NCBI GenBank assembly: GCA_030760725.1
Contig: JASWHV010000005.1
Span: forward strand, 28,467,241 to 28,531,240
Origin: Neostapfia colusana
Taxonomy: Eukaryota > Streptophyta > Magnoliopsida > Poales > Poaceae
Reading direction: 5' to 3'
DNA: 64,000 nt
Shown in pieces: positions 10,169 through 20,179 of the stretch. The translations under genes and the position numbers were made by a program. Below the pieces are notes generated by a model, which ran no database searches, had not been told where the DNA came from, and saw only the letters and a program-made list of their open reading frames with translations. Numbering within the stretch: position 1 is the first letter of the stretch; every line of letters begins with the position of its first letter.

Positions 10169-11219
10169 CTAAACCGAGAAAACTTCAGACTTTGTGGACA
10201 GATTTGGGAGATTCCCATTGCGCACTTGAACAATTTGACTTGGGTCCACAGTGATGCCCTCTTCTGAAATAATGTGCCCTAAGAATGGCACTTGGTTGAT
10301 CCAGAATTCACACTTGCTGAACTTTGCATAAATTTTATGATCTCGCAGCCGTTGCGACACAATATGCAAATGTTCAACGTGCTCTTCCTTTGACTTGGAA
10401 TAAACCAATATGTCGTCGATGAAAACTACGATGAATTTGTCCAACTCAGGCCTGAACACTGAATTCATTAAATACATAAAGTGAGTTGGAGCATTGGTTA
10501 ATCCAAATGACATGACGAGATACTCATACAGCCCGTATCTCGTTGAGAATGCCGTCTTTAATATATCCTCATCCCGGATTTTGATTTGATGGTATCTGGA
10601 CCGAAGATCCATTTTTGAGAATACCTTGACAAAATGTCGATGCGGGGCAGCGGGTACTTATTCTTGATTGTGACGGCGTTGAGTGGTCGATAGTCCAAAC
10701 AAAGCCGCAACGTTTTGTCCTTCTTTTTCACGAACAGCACCGAGCATCCCAACGGCGATGAACTTGGACGCATAAATCCTTTATTTAACAGATCATTGAG
10801 CTGCTCTTTTAATTCAGCCAACTCATTAGGCGCCATCTTATATGGTTTTCGTGATATCGGTGTCATTCCTGGTGCAAGTTCAATCTTGAACTCGACTTCC
10901 CTTTCGGGCGGCATGCCTGGTAGATCATCCGGGAACACGTCAGGATACTCACATATCACCGGAGTGTCCTCCAACTTGAATGTTCCAGAGTTGTAAGCGG
11001 CTGCAATCTCTGGAACAGGGCTGCCCAAATACAGCGTATGTGGAAATTGTAGCAGGGAGTTCAGGTGGATGGTGCGAGATGGAACTTCTAGGATAGCGCC
11101 ATGGTGATGTAACCATGACATTATCAATATCACATCAATCTTCTGTCCCTCTAAGAGAATGAACGTGGTGGGGTATATGTCCCATCTAGGCACAATGGTG
11201 CCTTCAGGATCATACAACT
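10169..11219 (-). pseudogene. Reverse transcriptase of G, frameshifted
   Basis: Two overlapping minus frames (11217-10558 and 10612-10169) together cover the RT fingers and palm. Motifs include the substrate-binding LRLCLDYRPLN, MDLRSRYHQIKI, and the catalytic FIDDILVYSK (near 10400). A frameshift near 10600-10640 separates them (DILSRYSQKWIF versus MDLRSRYHQ). It is the closest relative in this window to RT of D and E. Confidence 0.85.
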
Positions 11220-11399
11220 AGCTGAAATTTTTCCTCCTGGTGAACATATTATATAAGAACAGTCAGTAGGGAATATTTGTAGGTGGTTCTGGTCTACATA
11301 TGAGGAGCTTATAAAACAATGGGTGGCACCAAAATCAAATATATGACGACGGATTGAGGAGAGTGAACGTACCCGCGAGTATGGGTTCGCCCTCTGGTA
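11220..11399 (-). pseudogene. Protease remnant of G with altered active site
   Basis: Minus-strand translation around 11345-11220 gives YIFDFGATH followed by an FISSSYVDQ and ICSPGGKIS series that matches the protease of E (LFDSGATHNFISQ). The catalytic DSG is DFG. Stops interrupt the frame near 11221. Confidence 0.65.
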
Positions 11400-12073
11400 C
11401 GTCCTCGATGGCTATGTGGTGGACGTTACCAGATTTTTGGCCGGTCCTCTTGGGTTGTGGGAGGTTCTGACTCGCACTCGGTGTGCTGCTTGCCCGCCAT
11501 GCTGCTGATTCTGCGGGCAACCCCTCGAGAAATGCCTGACATGACCGCACGTGCAGCACGTGTAGGGTGGCGGTCCTCCAGTGACTTGCGGACGGTAACC
11601 CGGTGCGTGTTGTTGCTGCTGGAACGCACGGGGCATCATTCTCTGTTGCTTTTGTGGTGGTGAAAGCGGTGGTTTGAAGCCCGGGGAGTTGAATAATCGA
11701 CCCCGGAACATCGGCGGTCGACTCGATGGCTGCCACCGCTGTCCGGACGGCGTTCGATACACCACCCGATACTTCTGCGGGGGTCCTCCTCCGCTGCTCC
11801 GCGGAGCACTCCACTTCTTCTCATCCGTGACCACCTCACGGGTTGTGTCCTCTTGCATAATCATGCCATTGACCAGCTCGTCGAACGGGCCACGATTAAA
11901 CAGAACAAGCTTTTATTTCAGCTCGGGGTTCAAACCCCGGAAGAAGCTGTTCCGTTTCTTGTCCTCCGTGTTGACTTGTTCTGTCGCATATTGCGTCAGA
12001 TGGTTGAACATTCTGGAGTACTTGTGAGCACTTCGTCCTCCTTGCTTCAGCTCCAAGAACTCTTGAATCTTCC
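11400..12073 (-). pseudogene. gag: gag C-terminal half of G
   Basis: From 12073 downwards the minus strand reads the end of the capsid (IQEFLELKQGGRSAHKYS, then KRNSFFRGLNPELK with a stop near 11910) and the FDELVNGMIMQED helix. A Pro/Gln-rich linker and a CCHC knuckle CCTCGHVRHFSRGC (near 11560-11520) follow. The capsid start is lost where H was inserted; the codons touching the junction (GGAAGATTC) continue correctly from B-type gag, supporting the boundary. Confidence 0.8.
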
Positions 12074-12502
12074 TGATGAGAAGGTTAGGCCCGATCTTGC
12101 GAAAGGTTGGTCGATTGAGGTGGAGAACTCGACATTGATGATCCGCGGCACTCGAGCAGTTCGAAAAACCCTGCAGTCACTAAACCACTGCTCCGTTGGT
12201 TATCAACCATGCATCACACGCTTGACCTCGCCAAGAAGGCTAATCCCTGCAAGTGCAACCGAGAACACGAGCAAGAACGTAGAAGACGCGATCTGAAAGT
12301 CACGAAGTTGGGGTCTCACAAAAACCGTAGAACGGCGGCTGTTTATCTAAGCAAAACCGAGCTGTTTGTGACGGCGGCTAGGGGTTACAAAGAAGGTGGA
12401 GGACGACCTGAGGGTGCTGGGGTCGTGACCTAACCCTAAGACAAGTACATAATGGACTTGGACTCGATACAAGGCCCAATGGCCCAACTAGGTGATGCAA
12501 CA
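12074..12502 (-). repeat. Candidate 3' LTR of H (429 bp)
   Basis: On the minus strand it runs from TGTTGCATCACC (12502) to CCTTCTCATCA (12074). The left end coincides with the precise interruption of G's gag codons. No typical purine-only tract is seen just upstream (12503-12530 on the plus strand), so the inner boundary is less certain than the outer one. 12503-12705 looks like 3' untranslated sequence; I see nothing else in it. Confidence 0.55.
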
Positions 12503-12705
12503 CCTTGACAGACTCTCACTTGATATTGTTTTGAAGATTCCTTTCGACTCCGAAGGAATTTTTACGTGGGGCTAGTGCCATTGGAAAGTTTATCCTGTCA
12601 GATTTCCTTGCATATGTAGAATGTCAAAAACGGAGTCTGTATGCCTCCTGGGCATCCATTTTAAAGTGGACTGATCCTGGGCCCCGAGTTGGACTCGAGT
12701 TTGAG

Positions 12706-13169
12706 TTAGGCTCGGTCTCTAGCTTCTTGTTGGCGTATTTTCTGGTCCTCCAAGCCTCCAAACTCCTCTCCATGTATCTCCATGTCCTCTCCATGGTTCC
12801 TAATCATAATTAGTCTATTAGGTAGCAACATACTCTCAAAATTCACATATAAAGAATTGTTCAGGAATGAGTTCACCTCTAAATTCAATTGTCGTGCTCG
12901 AGCTCTAGTAATTGGACCTTGCATGTCTAACAGGGAGTGTTGCGTATATCCATAGGAGTGATGTCCACATCATCCTCCCCCTCTTGAATCAGAGTCGTCC
13001 TCGACTCAAGTTCATCTTCTTCTCCCATATATGGCCGCAAATCTGAAATGTTAAATGTGGGACTAACCACAAAATCGGGAGACAAATCAAGCTTATATGC
13101 ATTATCATTAATCTTTTCAACAATCTTAAAAGGACCAGCAGCACGTGACATAAGTTTAGATTTTCTCAA
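12706..13169 (-). pseudogene. C-terminal part of H Pol (integrase tail and basic extension)
   Basis: Minus-strand frames 13169-12927 and 12924-12706 read KLMSRAAGPFKIVEKINDNAY, then FNISDLRPYMGEEDELESRT and, after a small frameshift at about 12925, GPITRARARQLN. This is the SH3-like integrase C-terminus followed by a charged linker and an Arg-rich motif typical of this group. No chromodomain is visible. Confidence 0.75.
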
Positions 13170-14027
13170 GTCAGGAAATCACTCTTTTCTCAAATGTAAC
13201 CACACCAAATCCCCCGGTTCAAGTCTTACTTCCTTTCTACCTCTACTACCTGCAATCCTATACTTCTCATTCATCCTTTTTATATTTTTCTTTGTATTTT
13301 CATGCATCTTAAGAATGGATTCAGATCGTTGTATAGCATTCAAATTTATAGTTTCAGAAGGAGACAAAGGTAATAAATCAATAGGAGCACGGGGATTGAA
13401 ACCATACACTACCTGGAATGGACTTACCTTCGTCGTGGAGTGAACGGATCTGTTGTAAGCAAATTCTATATGTGGTAAACACTCCTCCCACAAATTTATA
13501 TTTGTTTTCAAGACAGCCCGCAACATAGTGGATAAAGTACGATTAACTATCTCGGTTTGTCCATCCGTTTGTGGGTGACATGTAGATGAAAACAGAAACT
13601 TGGTGCCTAATTTATACCACAAGGTTCTCCAAAAATGACTTAAAAATTTTGCATCACGATCAGAAACAATGGTATTCGGCACACCATGTAAATGGACAAT
13701 TTCAGTCATAAACATATCAGCAATGTGTGAACCAGTATCGTTCTTATGACATGGTATAAAGTGTGCCATTTTAGAAAAACAATCAACAACCACAAAAATA
13801 CTATCCCTCCCCCTTTTAGTCCGAGGCAATCCCAAAACAAAGTCCATAGAAATATCCTCCCAAGGTGCACTAGGAACAGTTAGAGGCATATAAAGACCAT
13901 GTGGGTTAAGGCGAGACTTAGCTTTATTGCAAGTAGTGCATCGTGAAACACAGCGCTCGATATCACGCCTCATCTTCGGCCAAAAGATGCTATCCTCAGT
14001 TTTCTTCACTCCAAAATGTCCCATCAA
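13170..14027 (-). pseudogene. Integrase of H
   Basis: The frame 14027-13179 has the zinc-finger cysteines (CVSRCTTC), the first Asp in MDFVLGLP, the second in SDRDAKF and the Glu in DGQTEIVN, giving D, D-35-E spacing, so the core residues are present. A TGA at 13176-13178 replaces an expected Arg codon (KE-stop-FPDLRKSKL), a C-to-T change if the codon was CGA. Another TGA lies upstream at about 14030 (AHG-stop-GLMGHFG). It would catalyse strand transfer if intact. Confidence 0.85.
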
Positions 14028-14525
14028 ACCTCATCCATGTGCTTCCTGCAAAATCAATAGACGAACGGAGCTAGCTGGAACGCATAGCTTGTTAGCACGA
14101 TAGAGGAGACCATCTTGCAGCACATATTTATTCTATGTTCTTCCTTCTCTGCAATTTTTAAAAAGCATTTTTTAAGTCCAAATCAGTAGGGTATAATGCT
14201 TTTACTGTTTCCAAACCAAAGATTTTGTGATCCAGTTGGGACAGCATGGAATATCATCTAGATAATGCATCGGCACTGACATTTTCCTTCCCGTTCTTAT
14301 GCTTAACGATGTATGGAAACGACTCTAAAAACTCAACCCATTTAGCATGTCATTTATTCAGATTGTTTGACACTTAAGATACTTCAAAGACTCATGATCG
14401 GAATGTATGACAAACTCCTTAGACCAAAGATAATGTTGCCAAGTTTGTAAAACTCACACTAATGCATAAAATTCCTTATCATAAGTAGAATAATTCAGAG
14501 AAGGACCATGCAGTTTTTCACTAAA
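14028..14525 (-). pseudogene. RNase H and connecting region of H, heavily decayed
   Basis: Minus-strand reading shows STYDKEFYALVRVLQTWQHY and HSDHESLKYL, the RNase H motifs of this Ty3 group, then many stops through the linker. It ends at the insertion of I. TSD CTAAA is at 14521-14525; its partner is outside the window. Confidence 0.65.
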
Positions 14526-14809
14526 TGTGACACCCTCATTTTTGGATTCTGCATGTATTCATATTTTATATAGAGAAAACATTTTAAAATAAGTTGAAAC
14601 CGAGAAAGAATCAAAAAGATAGCCAAAAAGAGCCAATTCCAGTTCGCCGAGGAGCGCTGTAGAAAATTTCCGCGGCCAATAGCCATGTGGCGCGTCCGGA
14701 GCTCATCCTTGCAGAGGGGAGAGGTCCGCCGCCAAACTGGCTACGTGGCAGACTCGGGGCTTGTCTCTGTGAAAAAGGGCGAGGTCCGACCTCGTGGGAC
14801 ACGTGTTGC

Positions 14810-15434
14810 CCCAGGAGCTAGCCTCTGCGGAAGGAGCGACGCCAGTACCGCAAAACACGTGTTGGCCCCGGAGCTATTCACCGCGGAAAAGAGAGGTCCA
14901 GTCGCGCGGGACACGTGTCACTCTCGGAGCTCTTCTCCGGGAGGACCGACCCGCGGGACACGTGTCGCTCTCGGAGCACACCTCCGAGAGGTCCGGTCCT
15001 ACTGGACACGTGTCACCTCCGGAGCTCACCTCCGGCAGGTCCGACACTATGGGACACGTGTCACCTCCGGAGCTCGCCTCCGTAAGGTCCGACACTACCG
15101 GACACGTGTCACCTCTGGAGCTCATCTCTGGGAGGTCCGACGCTGATAGACACGTGTCAATCTCAGAGCTCGTCTATGAGGAGAAAGGAAGTCTGGCGCT
15201 ATTAGGACAGGTGGCACTATCACAGCTCACCTCCGAAGAGAGGGAAGGTCCGGAACTGACACGTAGCGTTCGCGGAGCTCGGCTCTTGAAAGAGGGGAGG
15301 TTCCCGCCCGCCAGGACACGTGGCGCACGCGGAGCTCACCTCTGAGTAAGAGGGAGGTCTCGCCCGCCTGACACGCGGCACAACCAAAGCTCGTCTCTGC
15401 GGAAAAGGGAGCCCAGGTTCCCGCAGGACACGTG
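14810..15434 (+). repeat. 48-bp minisatellite of G-box (CACGTG) motifs in LTR I
   Basis: CACGTG occurs at 14810, 14856, 14912, 14959, 15007, 15055, 15103 and 15151 (spacings 46, 56, 47, 48, 48, 48, 48), then at 15317 and 15429. Each unit also holds an inverted pair around GAGCTC (CTCCGGAGCTCACCTCCG type). CACGTG is the core of plant G-box and ACGT elements bound by bZIP and bHLH factors. The array lies 200-800 bp upstream of the TATA position, where an enhancer is expected. Regulatory function is inference. Confidence 0.8.
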
Positions 15435-16166
15435 GAACTTCGGGAGCTCATCACCACGAAGGTGACGAGATTTGAAGCGGTTCTTCTTCTGTACGCGTGG
15501 GAATACCGATACAGGAGGAAACCGACACGAATTCCATGTTGCTACCGCACCAAATCAACTAAAGATAAGTTGTTAAGATCCCGATAAGAATAGGACTCTT
15601 ATTCGAATTCCGATAAGAATAGGACTCTTCATTTTTGGTTAAAAATAGAACCCGAAACAAACCCTTGGTCGTAACATCTTCTCTAAGCCGACAACTTAGA
15701 GGCCCTAGCCCCCAAACTCGCCAAGCTAAACCCCTTCGTCGAGTTTGACCACCAGAGAGATCGCCGACGAGCGCAGAGACGATTGCCATCGCCGGAGGAG
15801 AACCAACGATCTGTTTCGCTGCCATTGCTAGGAGGAAGGACCCGAAGAGAGTAAGGTAGGTCTCCAATACCACCTTACAACATCATCACGATTTTCTTTG
15901 CATCTGTTCTTCGATCCTTTCGAACATAATCTTTTTCATGGACAGATCACGTGTTGATCGGTTTGATCTAAAGTCAAGATCATCGCCACGTCCATATTGA
16001 TCTATACACCTCTGTTCATCGTAAAACCCATGCAAGCCATGCAAGAACACGTACAAACTAAACTGCATCATAGGATTAACATGCATATGCATCATTGCAT
16101 CTTAAAGTAGAGTTTGTGCATGACGATTCATTGCTTTGAATCTTGTATGTGCATGATCGCGTATAG

Positions 16167-16241
16167 AAGTACAAGCTCAGGGAGCTACCTACGACGGACT
16201 ACAACAGCAAGAGTTTGAGCAACCGGAACCGCAAGAACAAG
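16167..16241 (+). CDS. Exon 2 of the LTR split ORF in I (partial)
   Basis: After TATAG at 16162-16166 the frame reads VQAQGATYDGLQQQ and ends EPQEQ before AAG|GCAAGT at 16242. It is nine bases shorter than in J and C but in frame. Exon 3 lies beyond B and outside the window. Confidence 0.3.
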
Positions 16242-17167
16242 GCAAGTGCTCCTTGACCATATTGATCCCATATTTTGGAAAACTGTTTTGTTTGCGAAAA
16301 GGTGTGTGTGCTGAGTCAAATTGATGGGAAACCCTTTTATAGGAGTTTACTAGTTTTGGTTAAACCACCCTTGTCGCCAGTGAAGTTTATGAGTCGGGTA
16401 TGGTTTTTGCTTTTATTCTTCGCTGAATCCATGGGATACTGTAAAAGCCCAAGAAAAAGGGACTTGCAAAAATTTTTCATCACCTCACAACACCACAGCT
16501 TTTGTTGTGGATATCTTGTGAAGAATTGTGAAGAGCAAGTAACCTCCATCAAAAGGGGGATTAGAGGGGAAATCCTATCATTCATAAAGTAGGATTTCTA
16601 CACATGAACATGCAAGGTTGAGCTCACCCTAGACCTTTTTGAAGCACTTTTGAAGACAATTCAAAAAGGGGCCAATTTGAATTTAAATTCAAATTGCAGC
16701 AACTTTCATCACTTGAATTAAAAGTTGGCTTCATATTCAAACTCAGCACATTTTTCTGAGTTAGTCCACAAATTTTCATCCCCATTGGAGTTCATCTTGT
16801 CGGGAGCTAAATTTGTAATAATTAAAAACTGAATGTGAATTTCAGTTTAAATGTGAAGAAAACATGGCCAAACAAACTTCAAATTTGAGAACCCAAATTC
16901 AAACTGTGACTTGGTGGCAAAGTCTACCATTCAATGTTTAGTGGCTGGGATATTTGCAGCAGAAGGGGGAGAAAGAATTAGAGGGGAGAAGAGGGCCCAC
17001 TGGTCAGCAGACTTAACACAGAAGCATCCTCAGCCGATTTTCTCTCGACTGAGCACGCGCGCCAGCCAGCCATGGCGTCGGCGCCCGACCACCTCAGCCG
17101 GCCAGCTCCTGCTTCGGCGTGGGAGGTGGCACAGCAGGTGTCGCGCCCTCCACCACCCTCAGTGGCC

Positions 17168-17174
17168 TATAAAT
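17168..17174 (+). promoter_or_regulatory. TATA box of B's 5' LTR
   Basis: GGCCTATAAATGGCACG; the 3' LTR has GGCCTATAAAAGGCACG (TATAAAA at 27525-27531). Transcription would be expected to start near 17200. Confidence 0.6.
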
Positions 17175-18724
17175 GGCACGAAACCGCCGGCGAGCAACTG
17201 TTTTCGCGAACCTCAGCAACCTGCTGCCTAATCGCCCGAGTTCTGATCGCTCGCCACCCGAGCTGTGATCATCATCCGCCCGCGACGTCCATAGGAAAGT
17301 GGAGCGCTAGCTTGTCCTCGAGACCACCGCAAACTGTTCAAAGGTTCGATCTTTGTGCACGGAGAATTTTCCAGTTTAGGGCGGGGAGCTCATTTCGGGA
17401 CCCGATTAGGTTTAGGAGAAATTCGGGAGAATCGTCGGTTGAGAGGTCGAACGGAGCTGTGAGATAGCATCTAGAGGTTCTTGCGCCCCTTCTCGATCAA
17501 AAACCGGAAGGAAACCACCGCCGGAACCCTAGGTTCACCATACAACAGATTGGCGGAAGAGGGGGTCGCCGGTGAGGTCCGGTTTGCCGGCCGTTTAGGT
17601 CCCGACCAAGGTCATGCCCGGTTTTCCGAGGTCTCCCTGAACGTGGTGACGCGACTAGCGCGCGAAGGAGGTGGTCAGGAGGGCGGGAAAACGTTGCCGA
17701 GGTGGCACAGGGACATAGCGCTCGTCGCCGGCGAGCTACGCCGGTTAGCCGACGGCGGCATGATGTCCAACGTGTTCAGCGCCAAAAATTATGTGGGGGC
17801 GGCAAGTCTCACCGTCGCCGGCGAGATAGATCGCCGGGAACGCCAACCTCGCCGGAGCTCCGGCGGCTCGTGGCGGCGGCGTCGGGAGGAAGACGAAGGC
17901 ATGGGTCCCACGTGTCAGCCGCTGTGTTAATCGCGTGCGAGCGGTTAGTTCAAATTAAACAGGCGGGTCCCGCTGTCAGCCTCGGATTAAGCGCGGGAAA
18001 GGATTTTCTGTAGGGAAATAATTCAGGGATTAGCCCAAACTTTAGAAATTCATAACTTTGGCTAGGAAGCTCAAAATTCAGTGAACCAAATTTTGCTGGA
18101 CTCAGAATTGTGATTACTTTCCAGCAATACCAATTTCAGCTCATGAAACTAAATGGTTTTCCATAATTAATCCAATAAATTTTAAACTGTTAGGAATTTT
18201 ATCTGGAGAATTACTTTATGAAAAATTCTGAAATTGGGCTGAGAGGTTCACTGGAAAATCCTGGAGTCACAGTAAAAGTTTCAGACCCATCCAAGTTCAT
18301 TTAGTCCCCCTAATGGTGTGATTAAGAGGACTGCCCTGAAAAAATAGAAAAATTTACAGAAACATTTTCCAGATTTTCTCAAATCTTGTTTAGGGCACAA
18401 CTTCCTCTAGAATTCTTCAAATGACATGAAACCAATTCCATTAGAACCATGTTAAATTCTAGTTTCCAGAAAGTAATGGTTGGAGCCATGAAAACCTATG
18501 GAATTCCTTAGAGGCTCTAATATTGACCAAATAGGCTTTTATTTGTACAAGGCTCAAATGAACCTTGTTTCAAATGAAACTTGGTCAAGACTCTGGTTAG
18601 GACCTTACCAAGCCACCATAAAATTTCAAAGCCAAAGGGGAGGGCTAGCTAGAGTTATAGTAATTACTTATTCAAGTTTACACATTGCATTTGAATTGAC
18701 ATGTAGTATCTCATTAACGTGTAG

Positions 18725-19926
18725 TCGCTGAAGGCGAGGAGACTCCGGAAGTGCTCGACTTCCTTCTTTCGGACGAAGACCTAACCACTGACCAGCAACA
18801 ACAAGGCAAGCCCCGGTTTGCATTAACCGTTTTATAAAGTTTTGCTTTGTTTACATGTCTAGTGTGAAGTATGAATGTGCATTAGGTGTAGGATGGATGG
18901 AACCCCACTTGCATAACCAGAATTTGCCTATAAGAGTGAGGGTATTGTCTAAGACCTCGAGTAGACAGGCTATGCTTAATGATTCATAGGACTTCGGTAC
19001 AAGTCGAGTAGTTGGAATCTACTCGCGAGTTTAGGCTCGGGACACACGGGATTGGTTCGAGTGATGTGAGATCACTTTAGTAATGAAAATGAGACTAGGC
19101 AGGGGCTAGGGCAGCAAGAGGAAGTCTTGTGTGCGCATCCCTGCCCGTGTCGATTGAGGACCGATCCGTGTGCGGCCCTGCTGAAGAAGTATTGAACGTA
19201 CCGAAGGCATATCGGATATATGGGCCCCGATAAACCGATGTAACCTAAACCTCCGGACGTCGAGGCATAACGCACCGATTTATAGGTGTAGGCTGAGGGC
19301 AGCAAGGTGGAAATCTGCTAACGGACATAGAGAGATGCTCCGTGTAGGGAACCTCCTGCTCGTTTCGGTGCGACCGGTTCGACGTTTGGGCGGTTGGGTG
19401 AAAGGTTGTCCCGTACGACATCGAGTGAGCGTGCTGTGCAGCTCCACTGGTGGACGTACATGACGTGCTCTTTGGGTCTCCCTGCAGGTGTATATCGAGT
19501 CGATTCACCGTCCCTCGCGTTGACGAGTACCACTTGTTCACTGCGCCATAACGTAGATAAATCATGGAATGTTATGATTAAATTCTGCATATGTATAATT
19601 TTATTGCTACATGTGTGCCACCAAATATGGCTTACTAAATTTCTTATTCATGAACTGTTAACTTATGGCTAAAAGATGAACTAAGGATGAACTTGTAGGC
19701 GTGTACCTTTGCTGAAAATGTACCATACCATGGTTGTTGTACACTACATATAGAGTTTCATGCCTAGGCGAGTCGGTTAAGTCTTGTTAAGCCATCGTGC
19801 TCATGGTTGCTGCTTAAGTGTTTTTCTGGTGAGGAGCCACCCATGGACTCGGGTTACGAGTCCACCGGCGAGGGTTACCCTCCACCGGGGACCACGGCTG
19901 AGTGGGAGCCGTACACGCCGCGCTGA
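18725..19926 (+). CDS. Split short ORF in B's 5' LTR (exons 18725-18805 and 19829-19926)
   Basis: After an acceptor-like GTGTAG (18719-18724) the frame reads EETPEVLDFLLSDEDL and ends in a Gln run before AAG|GCAAGC (18806). Exon 3 completes a split Gly codon, reads GYESTGEGYPPPG and EWEPYTP, and stops at TGA 19924-19926. The acceptor here is TCTG rather than CAG, so this copy may be spliced poorly. E (minus) has PEVLDF and EWESCTP at the same places, and D has PEPLDV and ELEPCTP. I do not recognise the peptide and see no ATG for it. Confidence 0.35.
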
Positions 19927-20179
19927 GGTGAGGAGTGCAGCTAGTGTGGGTTGCCCTAGGGCTGGGCAACTGACTTTTGCTAGATAGGCGGGCGTGAGTT
20001 GTACAAATTAATCTTCCGCCGTGTACTATAACCACTAGTTTGTAACTGAGTACCAGTTTGTACAGTTTCAGTTGGTTTTCTATGTAATACATTGTATCTT
20101 TATGATGTGTGCTGTCGGGTTTCGCATCGTACGGCACCACCCTCTGCGATCCTGGATGAGCGGATTCTGGTCCGCCACA

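Larger units (their letters stand above)
9745..12073 (-). mobile_element. Element G: gag-pol fragment of an old minus-strand Tekay-like element
   Basis: Read on the minus strand, 12073 to 9745 gives the second half of gag, protease, reverse transcriptase and part of RNase H, similar to D and E. It is cut on the left by A (at 9744/9745, inside KSLKYIFTQK) and on the right by H (at 12073/12074, inside the gag capsid). The missing N-terminal gag, LTRs and integrase must lie outside the window. G is the oldest layer seen. Confidence 0.85.
12074..14525 (-). mobile_element. Element H: short-LTR Ty3/gypsy element (tentatively Reina-like), minus strand, partial
   Basis: Its Pol differs clearly from the other elements (CHKNDTGSHIADMF and FLSHFWRTLWYKLGTK in integrase; tail GPITRARARQLN). 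It has a 429-bp candidate 3' LTR and no visible chromodomain. It was inserted in G's gag (CTTCC at 12069-12073 as TSD) and was itself cut at 14525 by element I. Assignment to the Reina lineage rests on memory of family style and the short LTR and is uncertain. Confidence 0.7.
14526..16439 (+). mobile_element. Element I: 5' part of a family-1 LTR
   Basis: It starts TGTGACACCCTCATTTTTGG, identical to the start of C at 28858, and follows the C LTR to 16439, where B interrupts it. It contains the fullest CACGTG array of the window, a weak TATA-like GGTTAAAAATAG near 15636, exon 1 ending GAGTAAG at 15855, intron 1 (15856-16166) and exon 2 (16167-16241) with the GC donor at 16242. The rest of I lies beyond the right end of the window, after all nested insertions. 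Confidence 0.85.
16440..20179 (+). repeat. 5' LTR of B (3740 bp)
   Basis: It starts TGTAAAAGCCCAAG and ends TCCGCCACA, three bases before the primer site. Compared with the 3' LTR it lacks about 49 bp after CCTAGACCT (16632), present at 26942-26992. It contains TATAAAT at 17168-17174 and the split ORF exons at 18725-18805 and 19829-19926. Confidence 0.9.

Noticed and set aside
14810..15160. Regular repeats resembling a CRISPR array
   Set aside because: Whole 48-bp units repeat with no unique spacers, inside an LTR of a plant retroelement.
14685..15345. Overlapping Arg/Ser-rich open frames through the CACGTG array on both strands
   Set aside because: They follow the GC-rich 48-bp repeat in several frames at once and are not conserved in C; repeat-driven, not genes.
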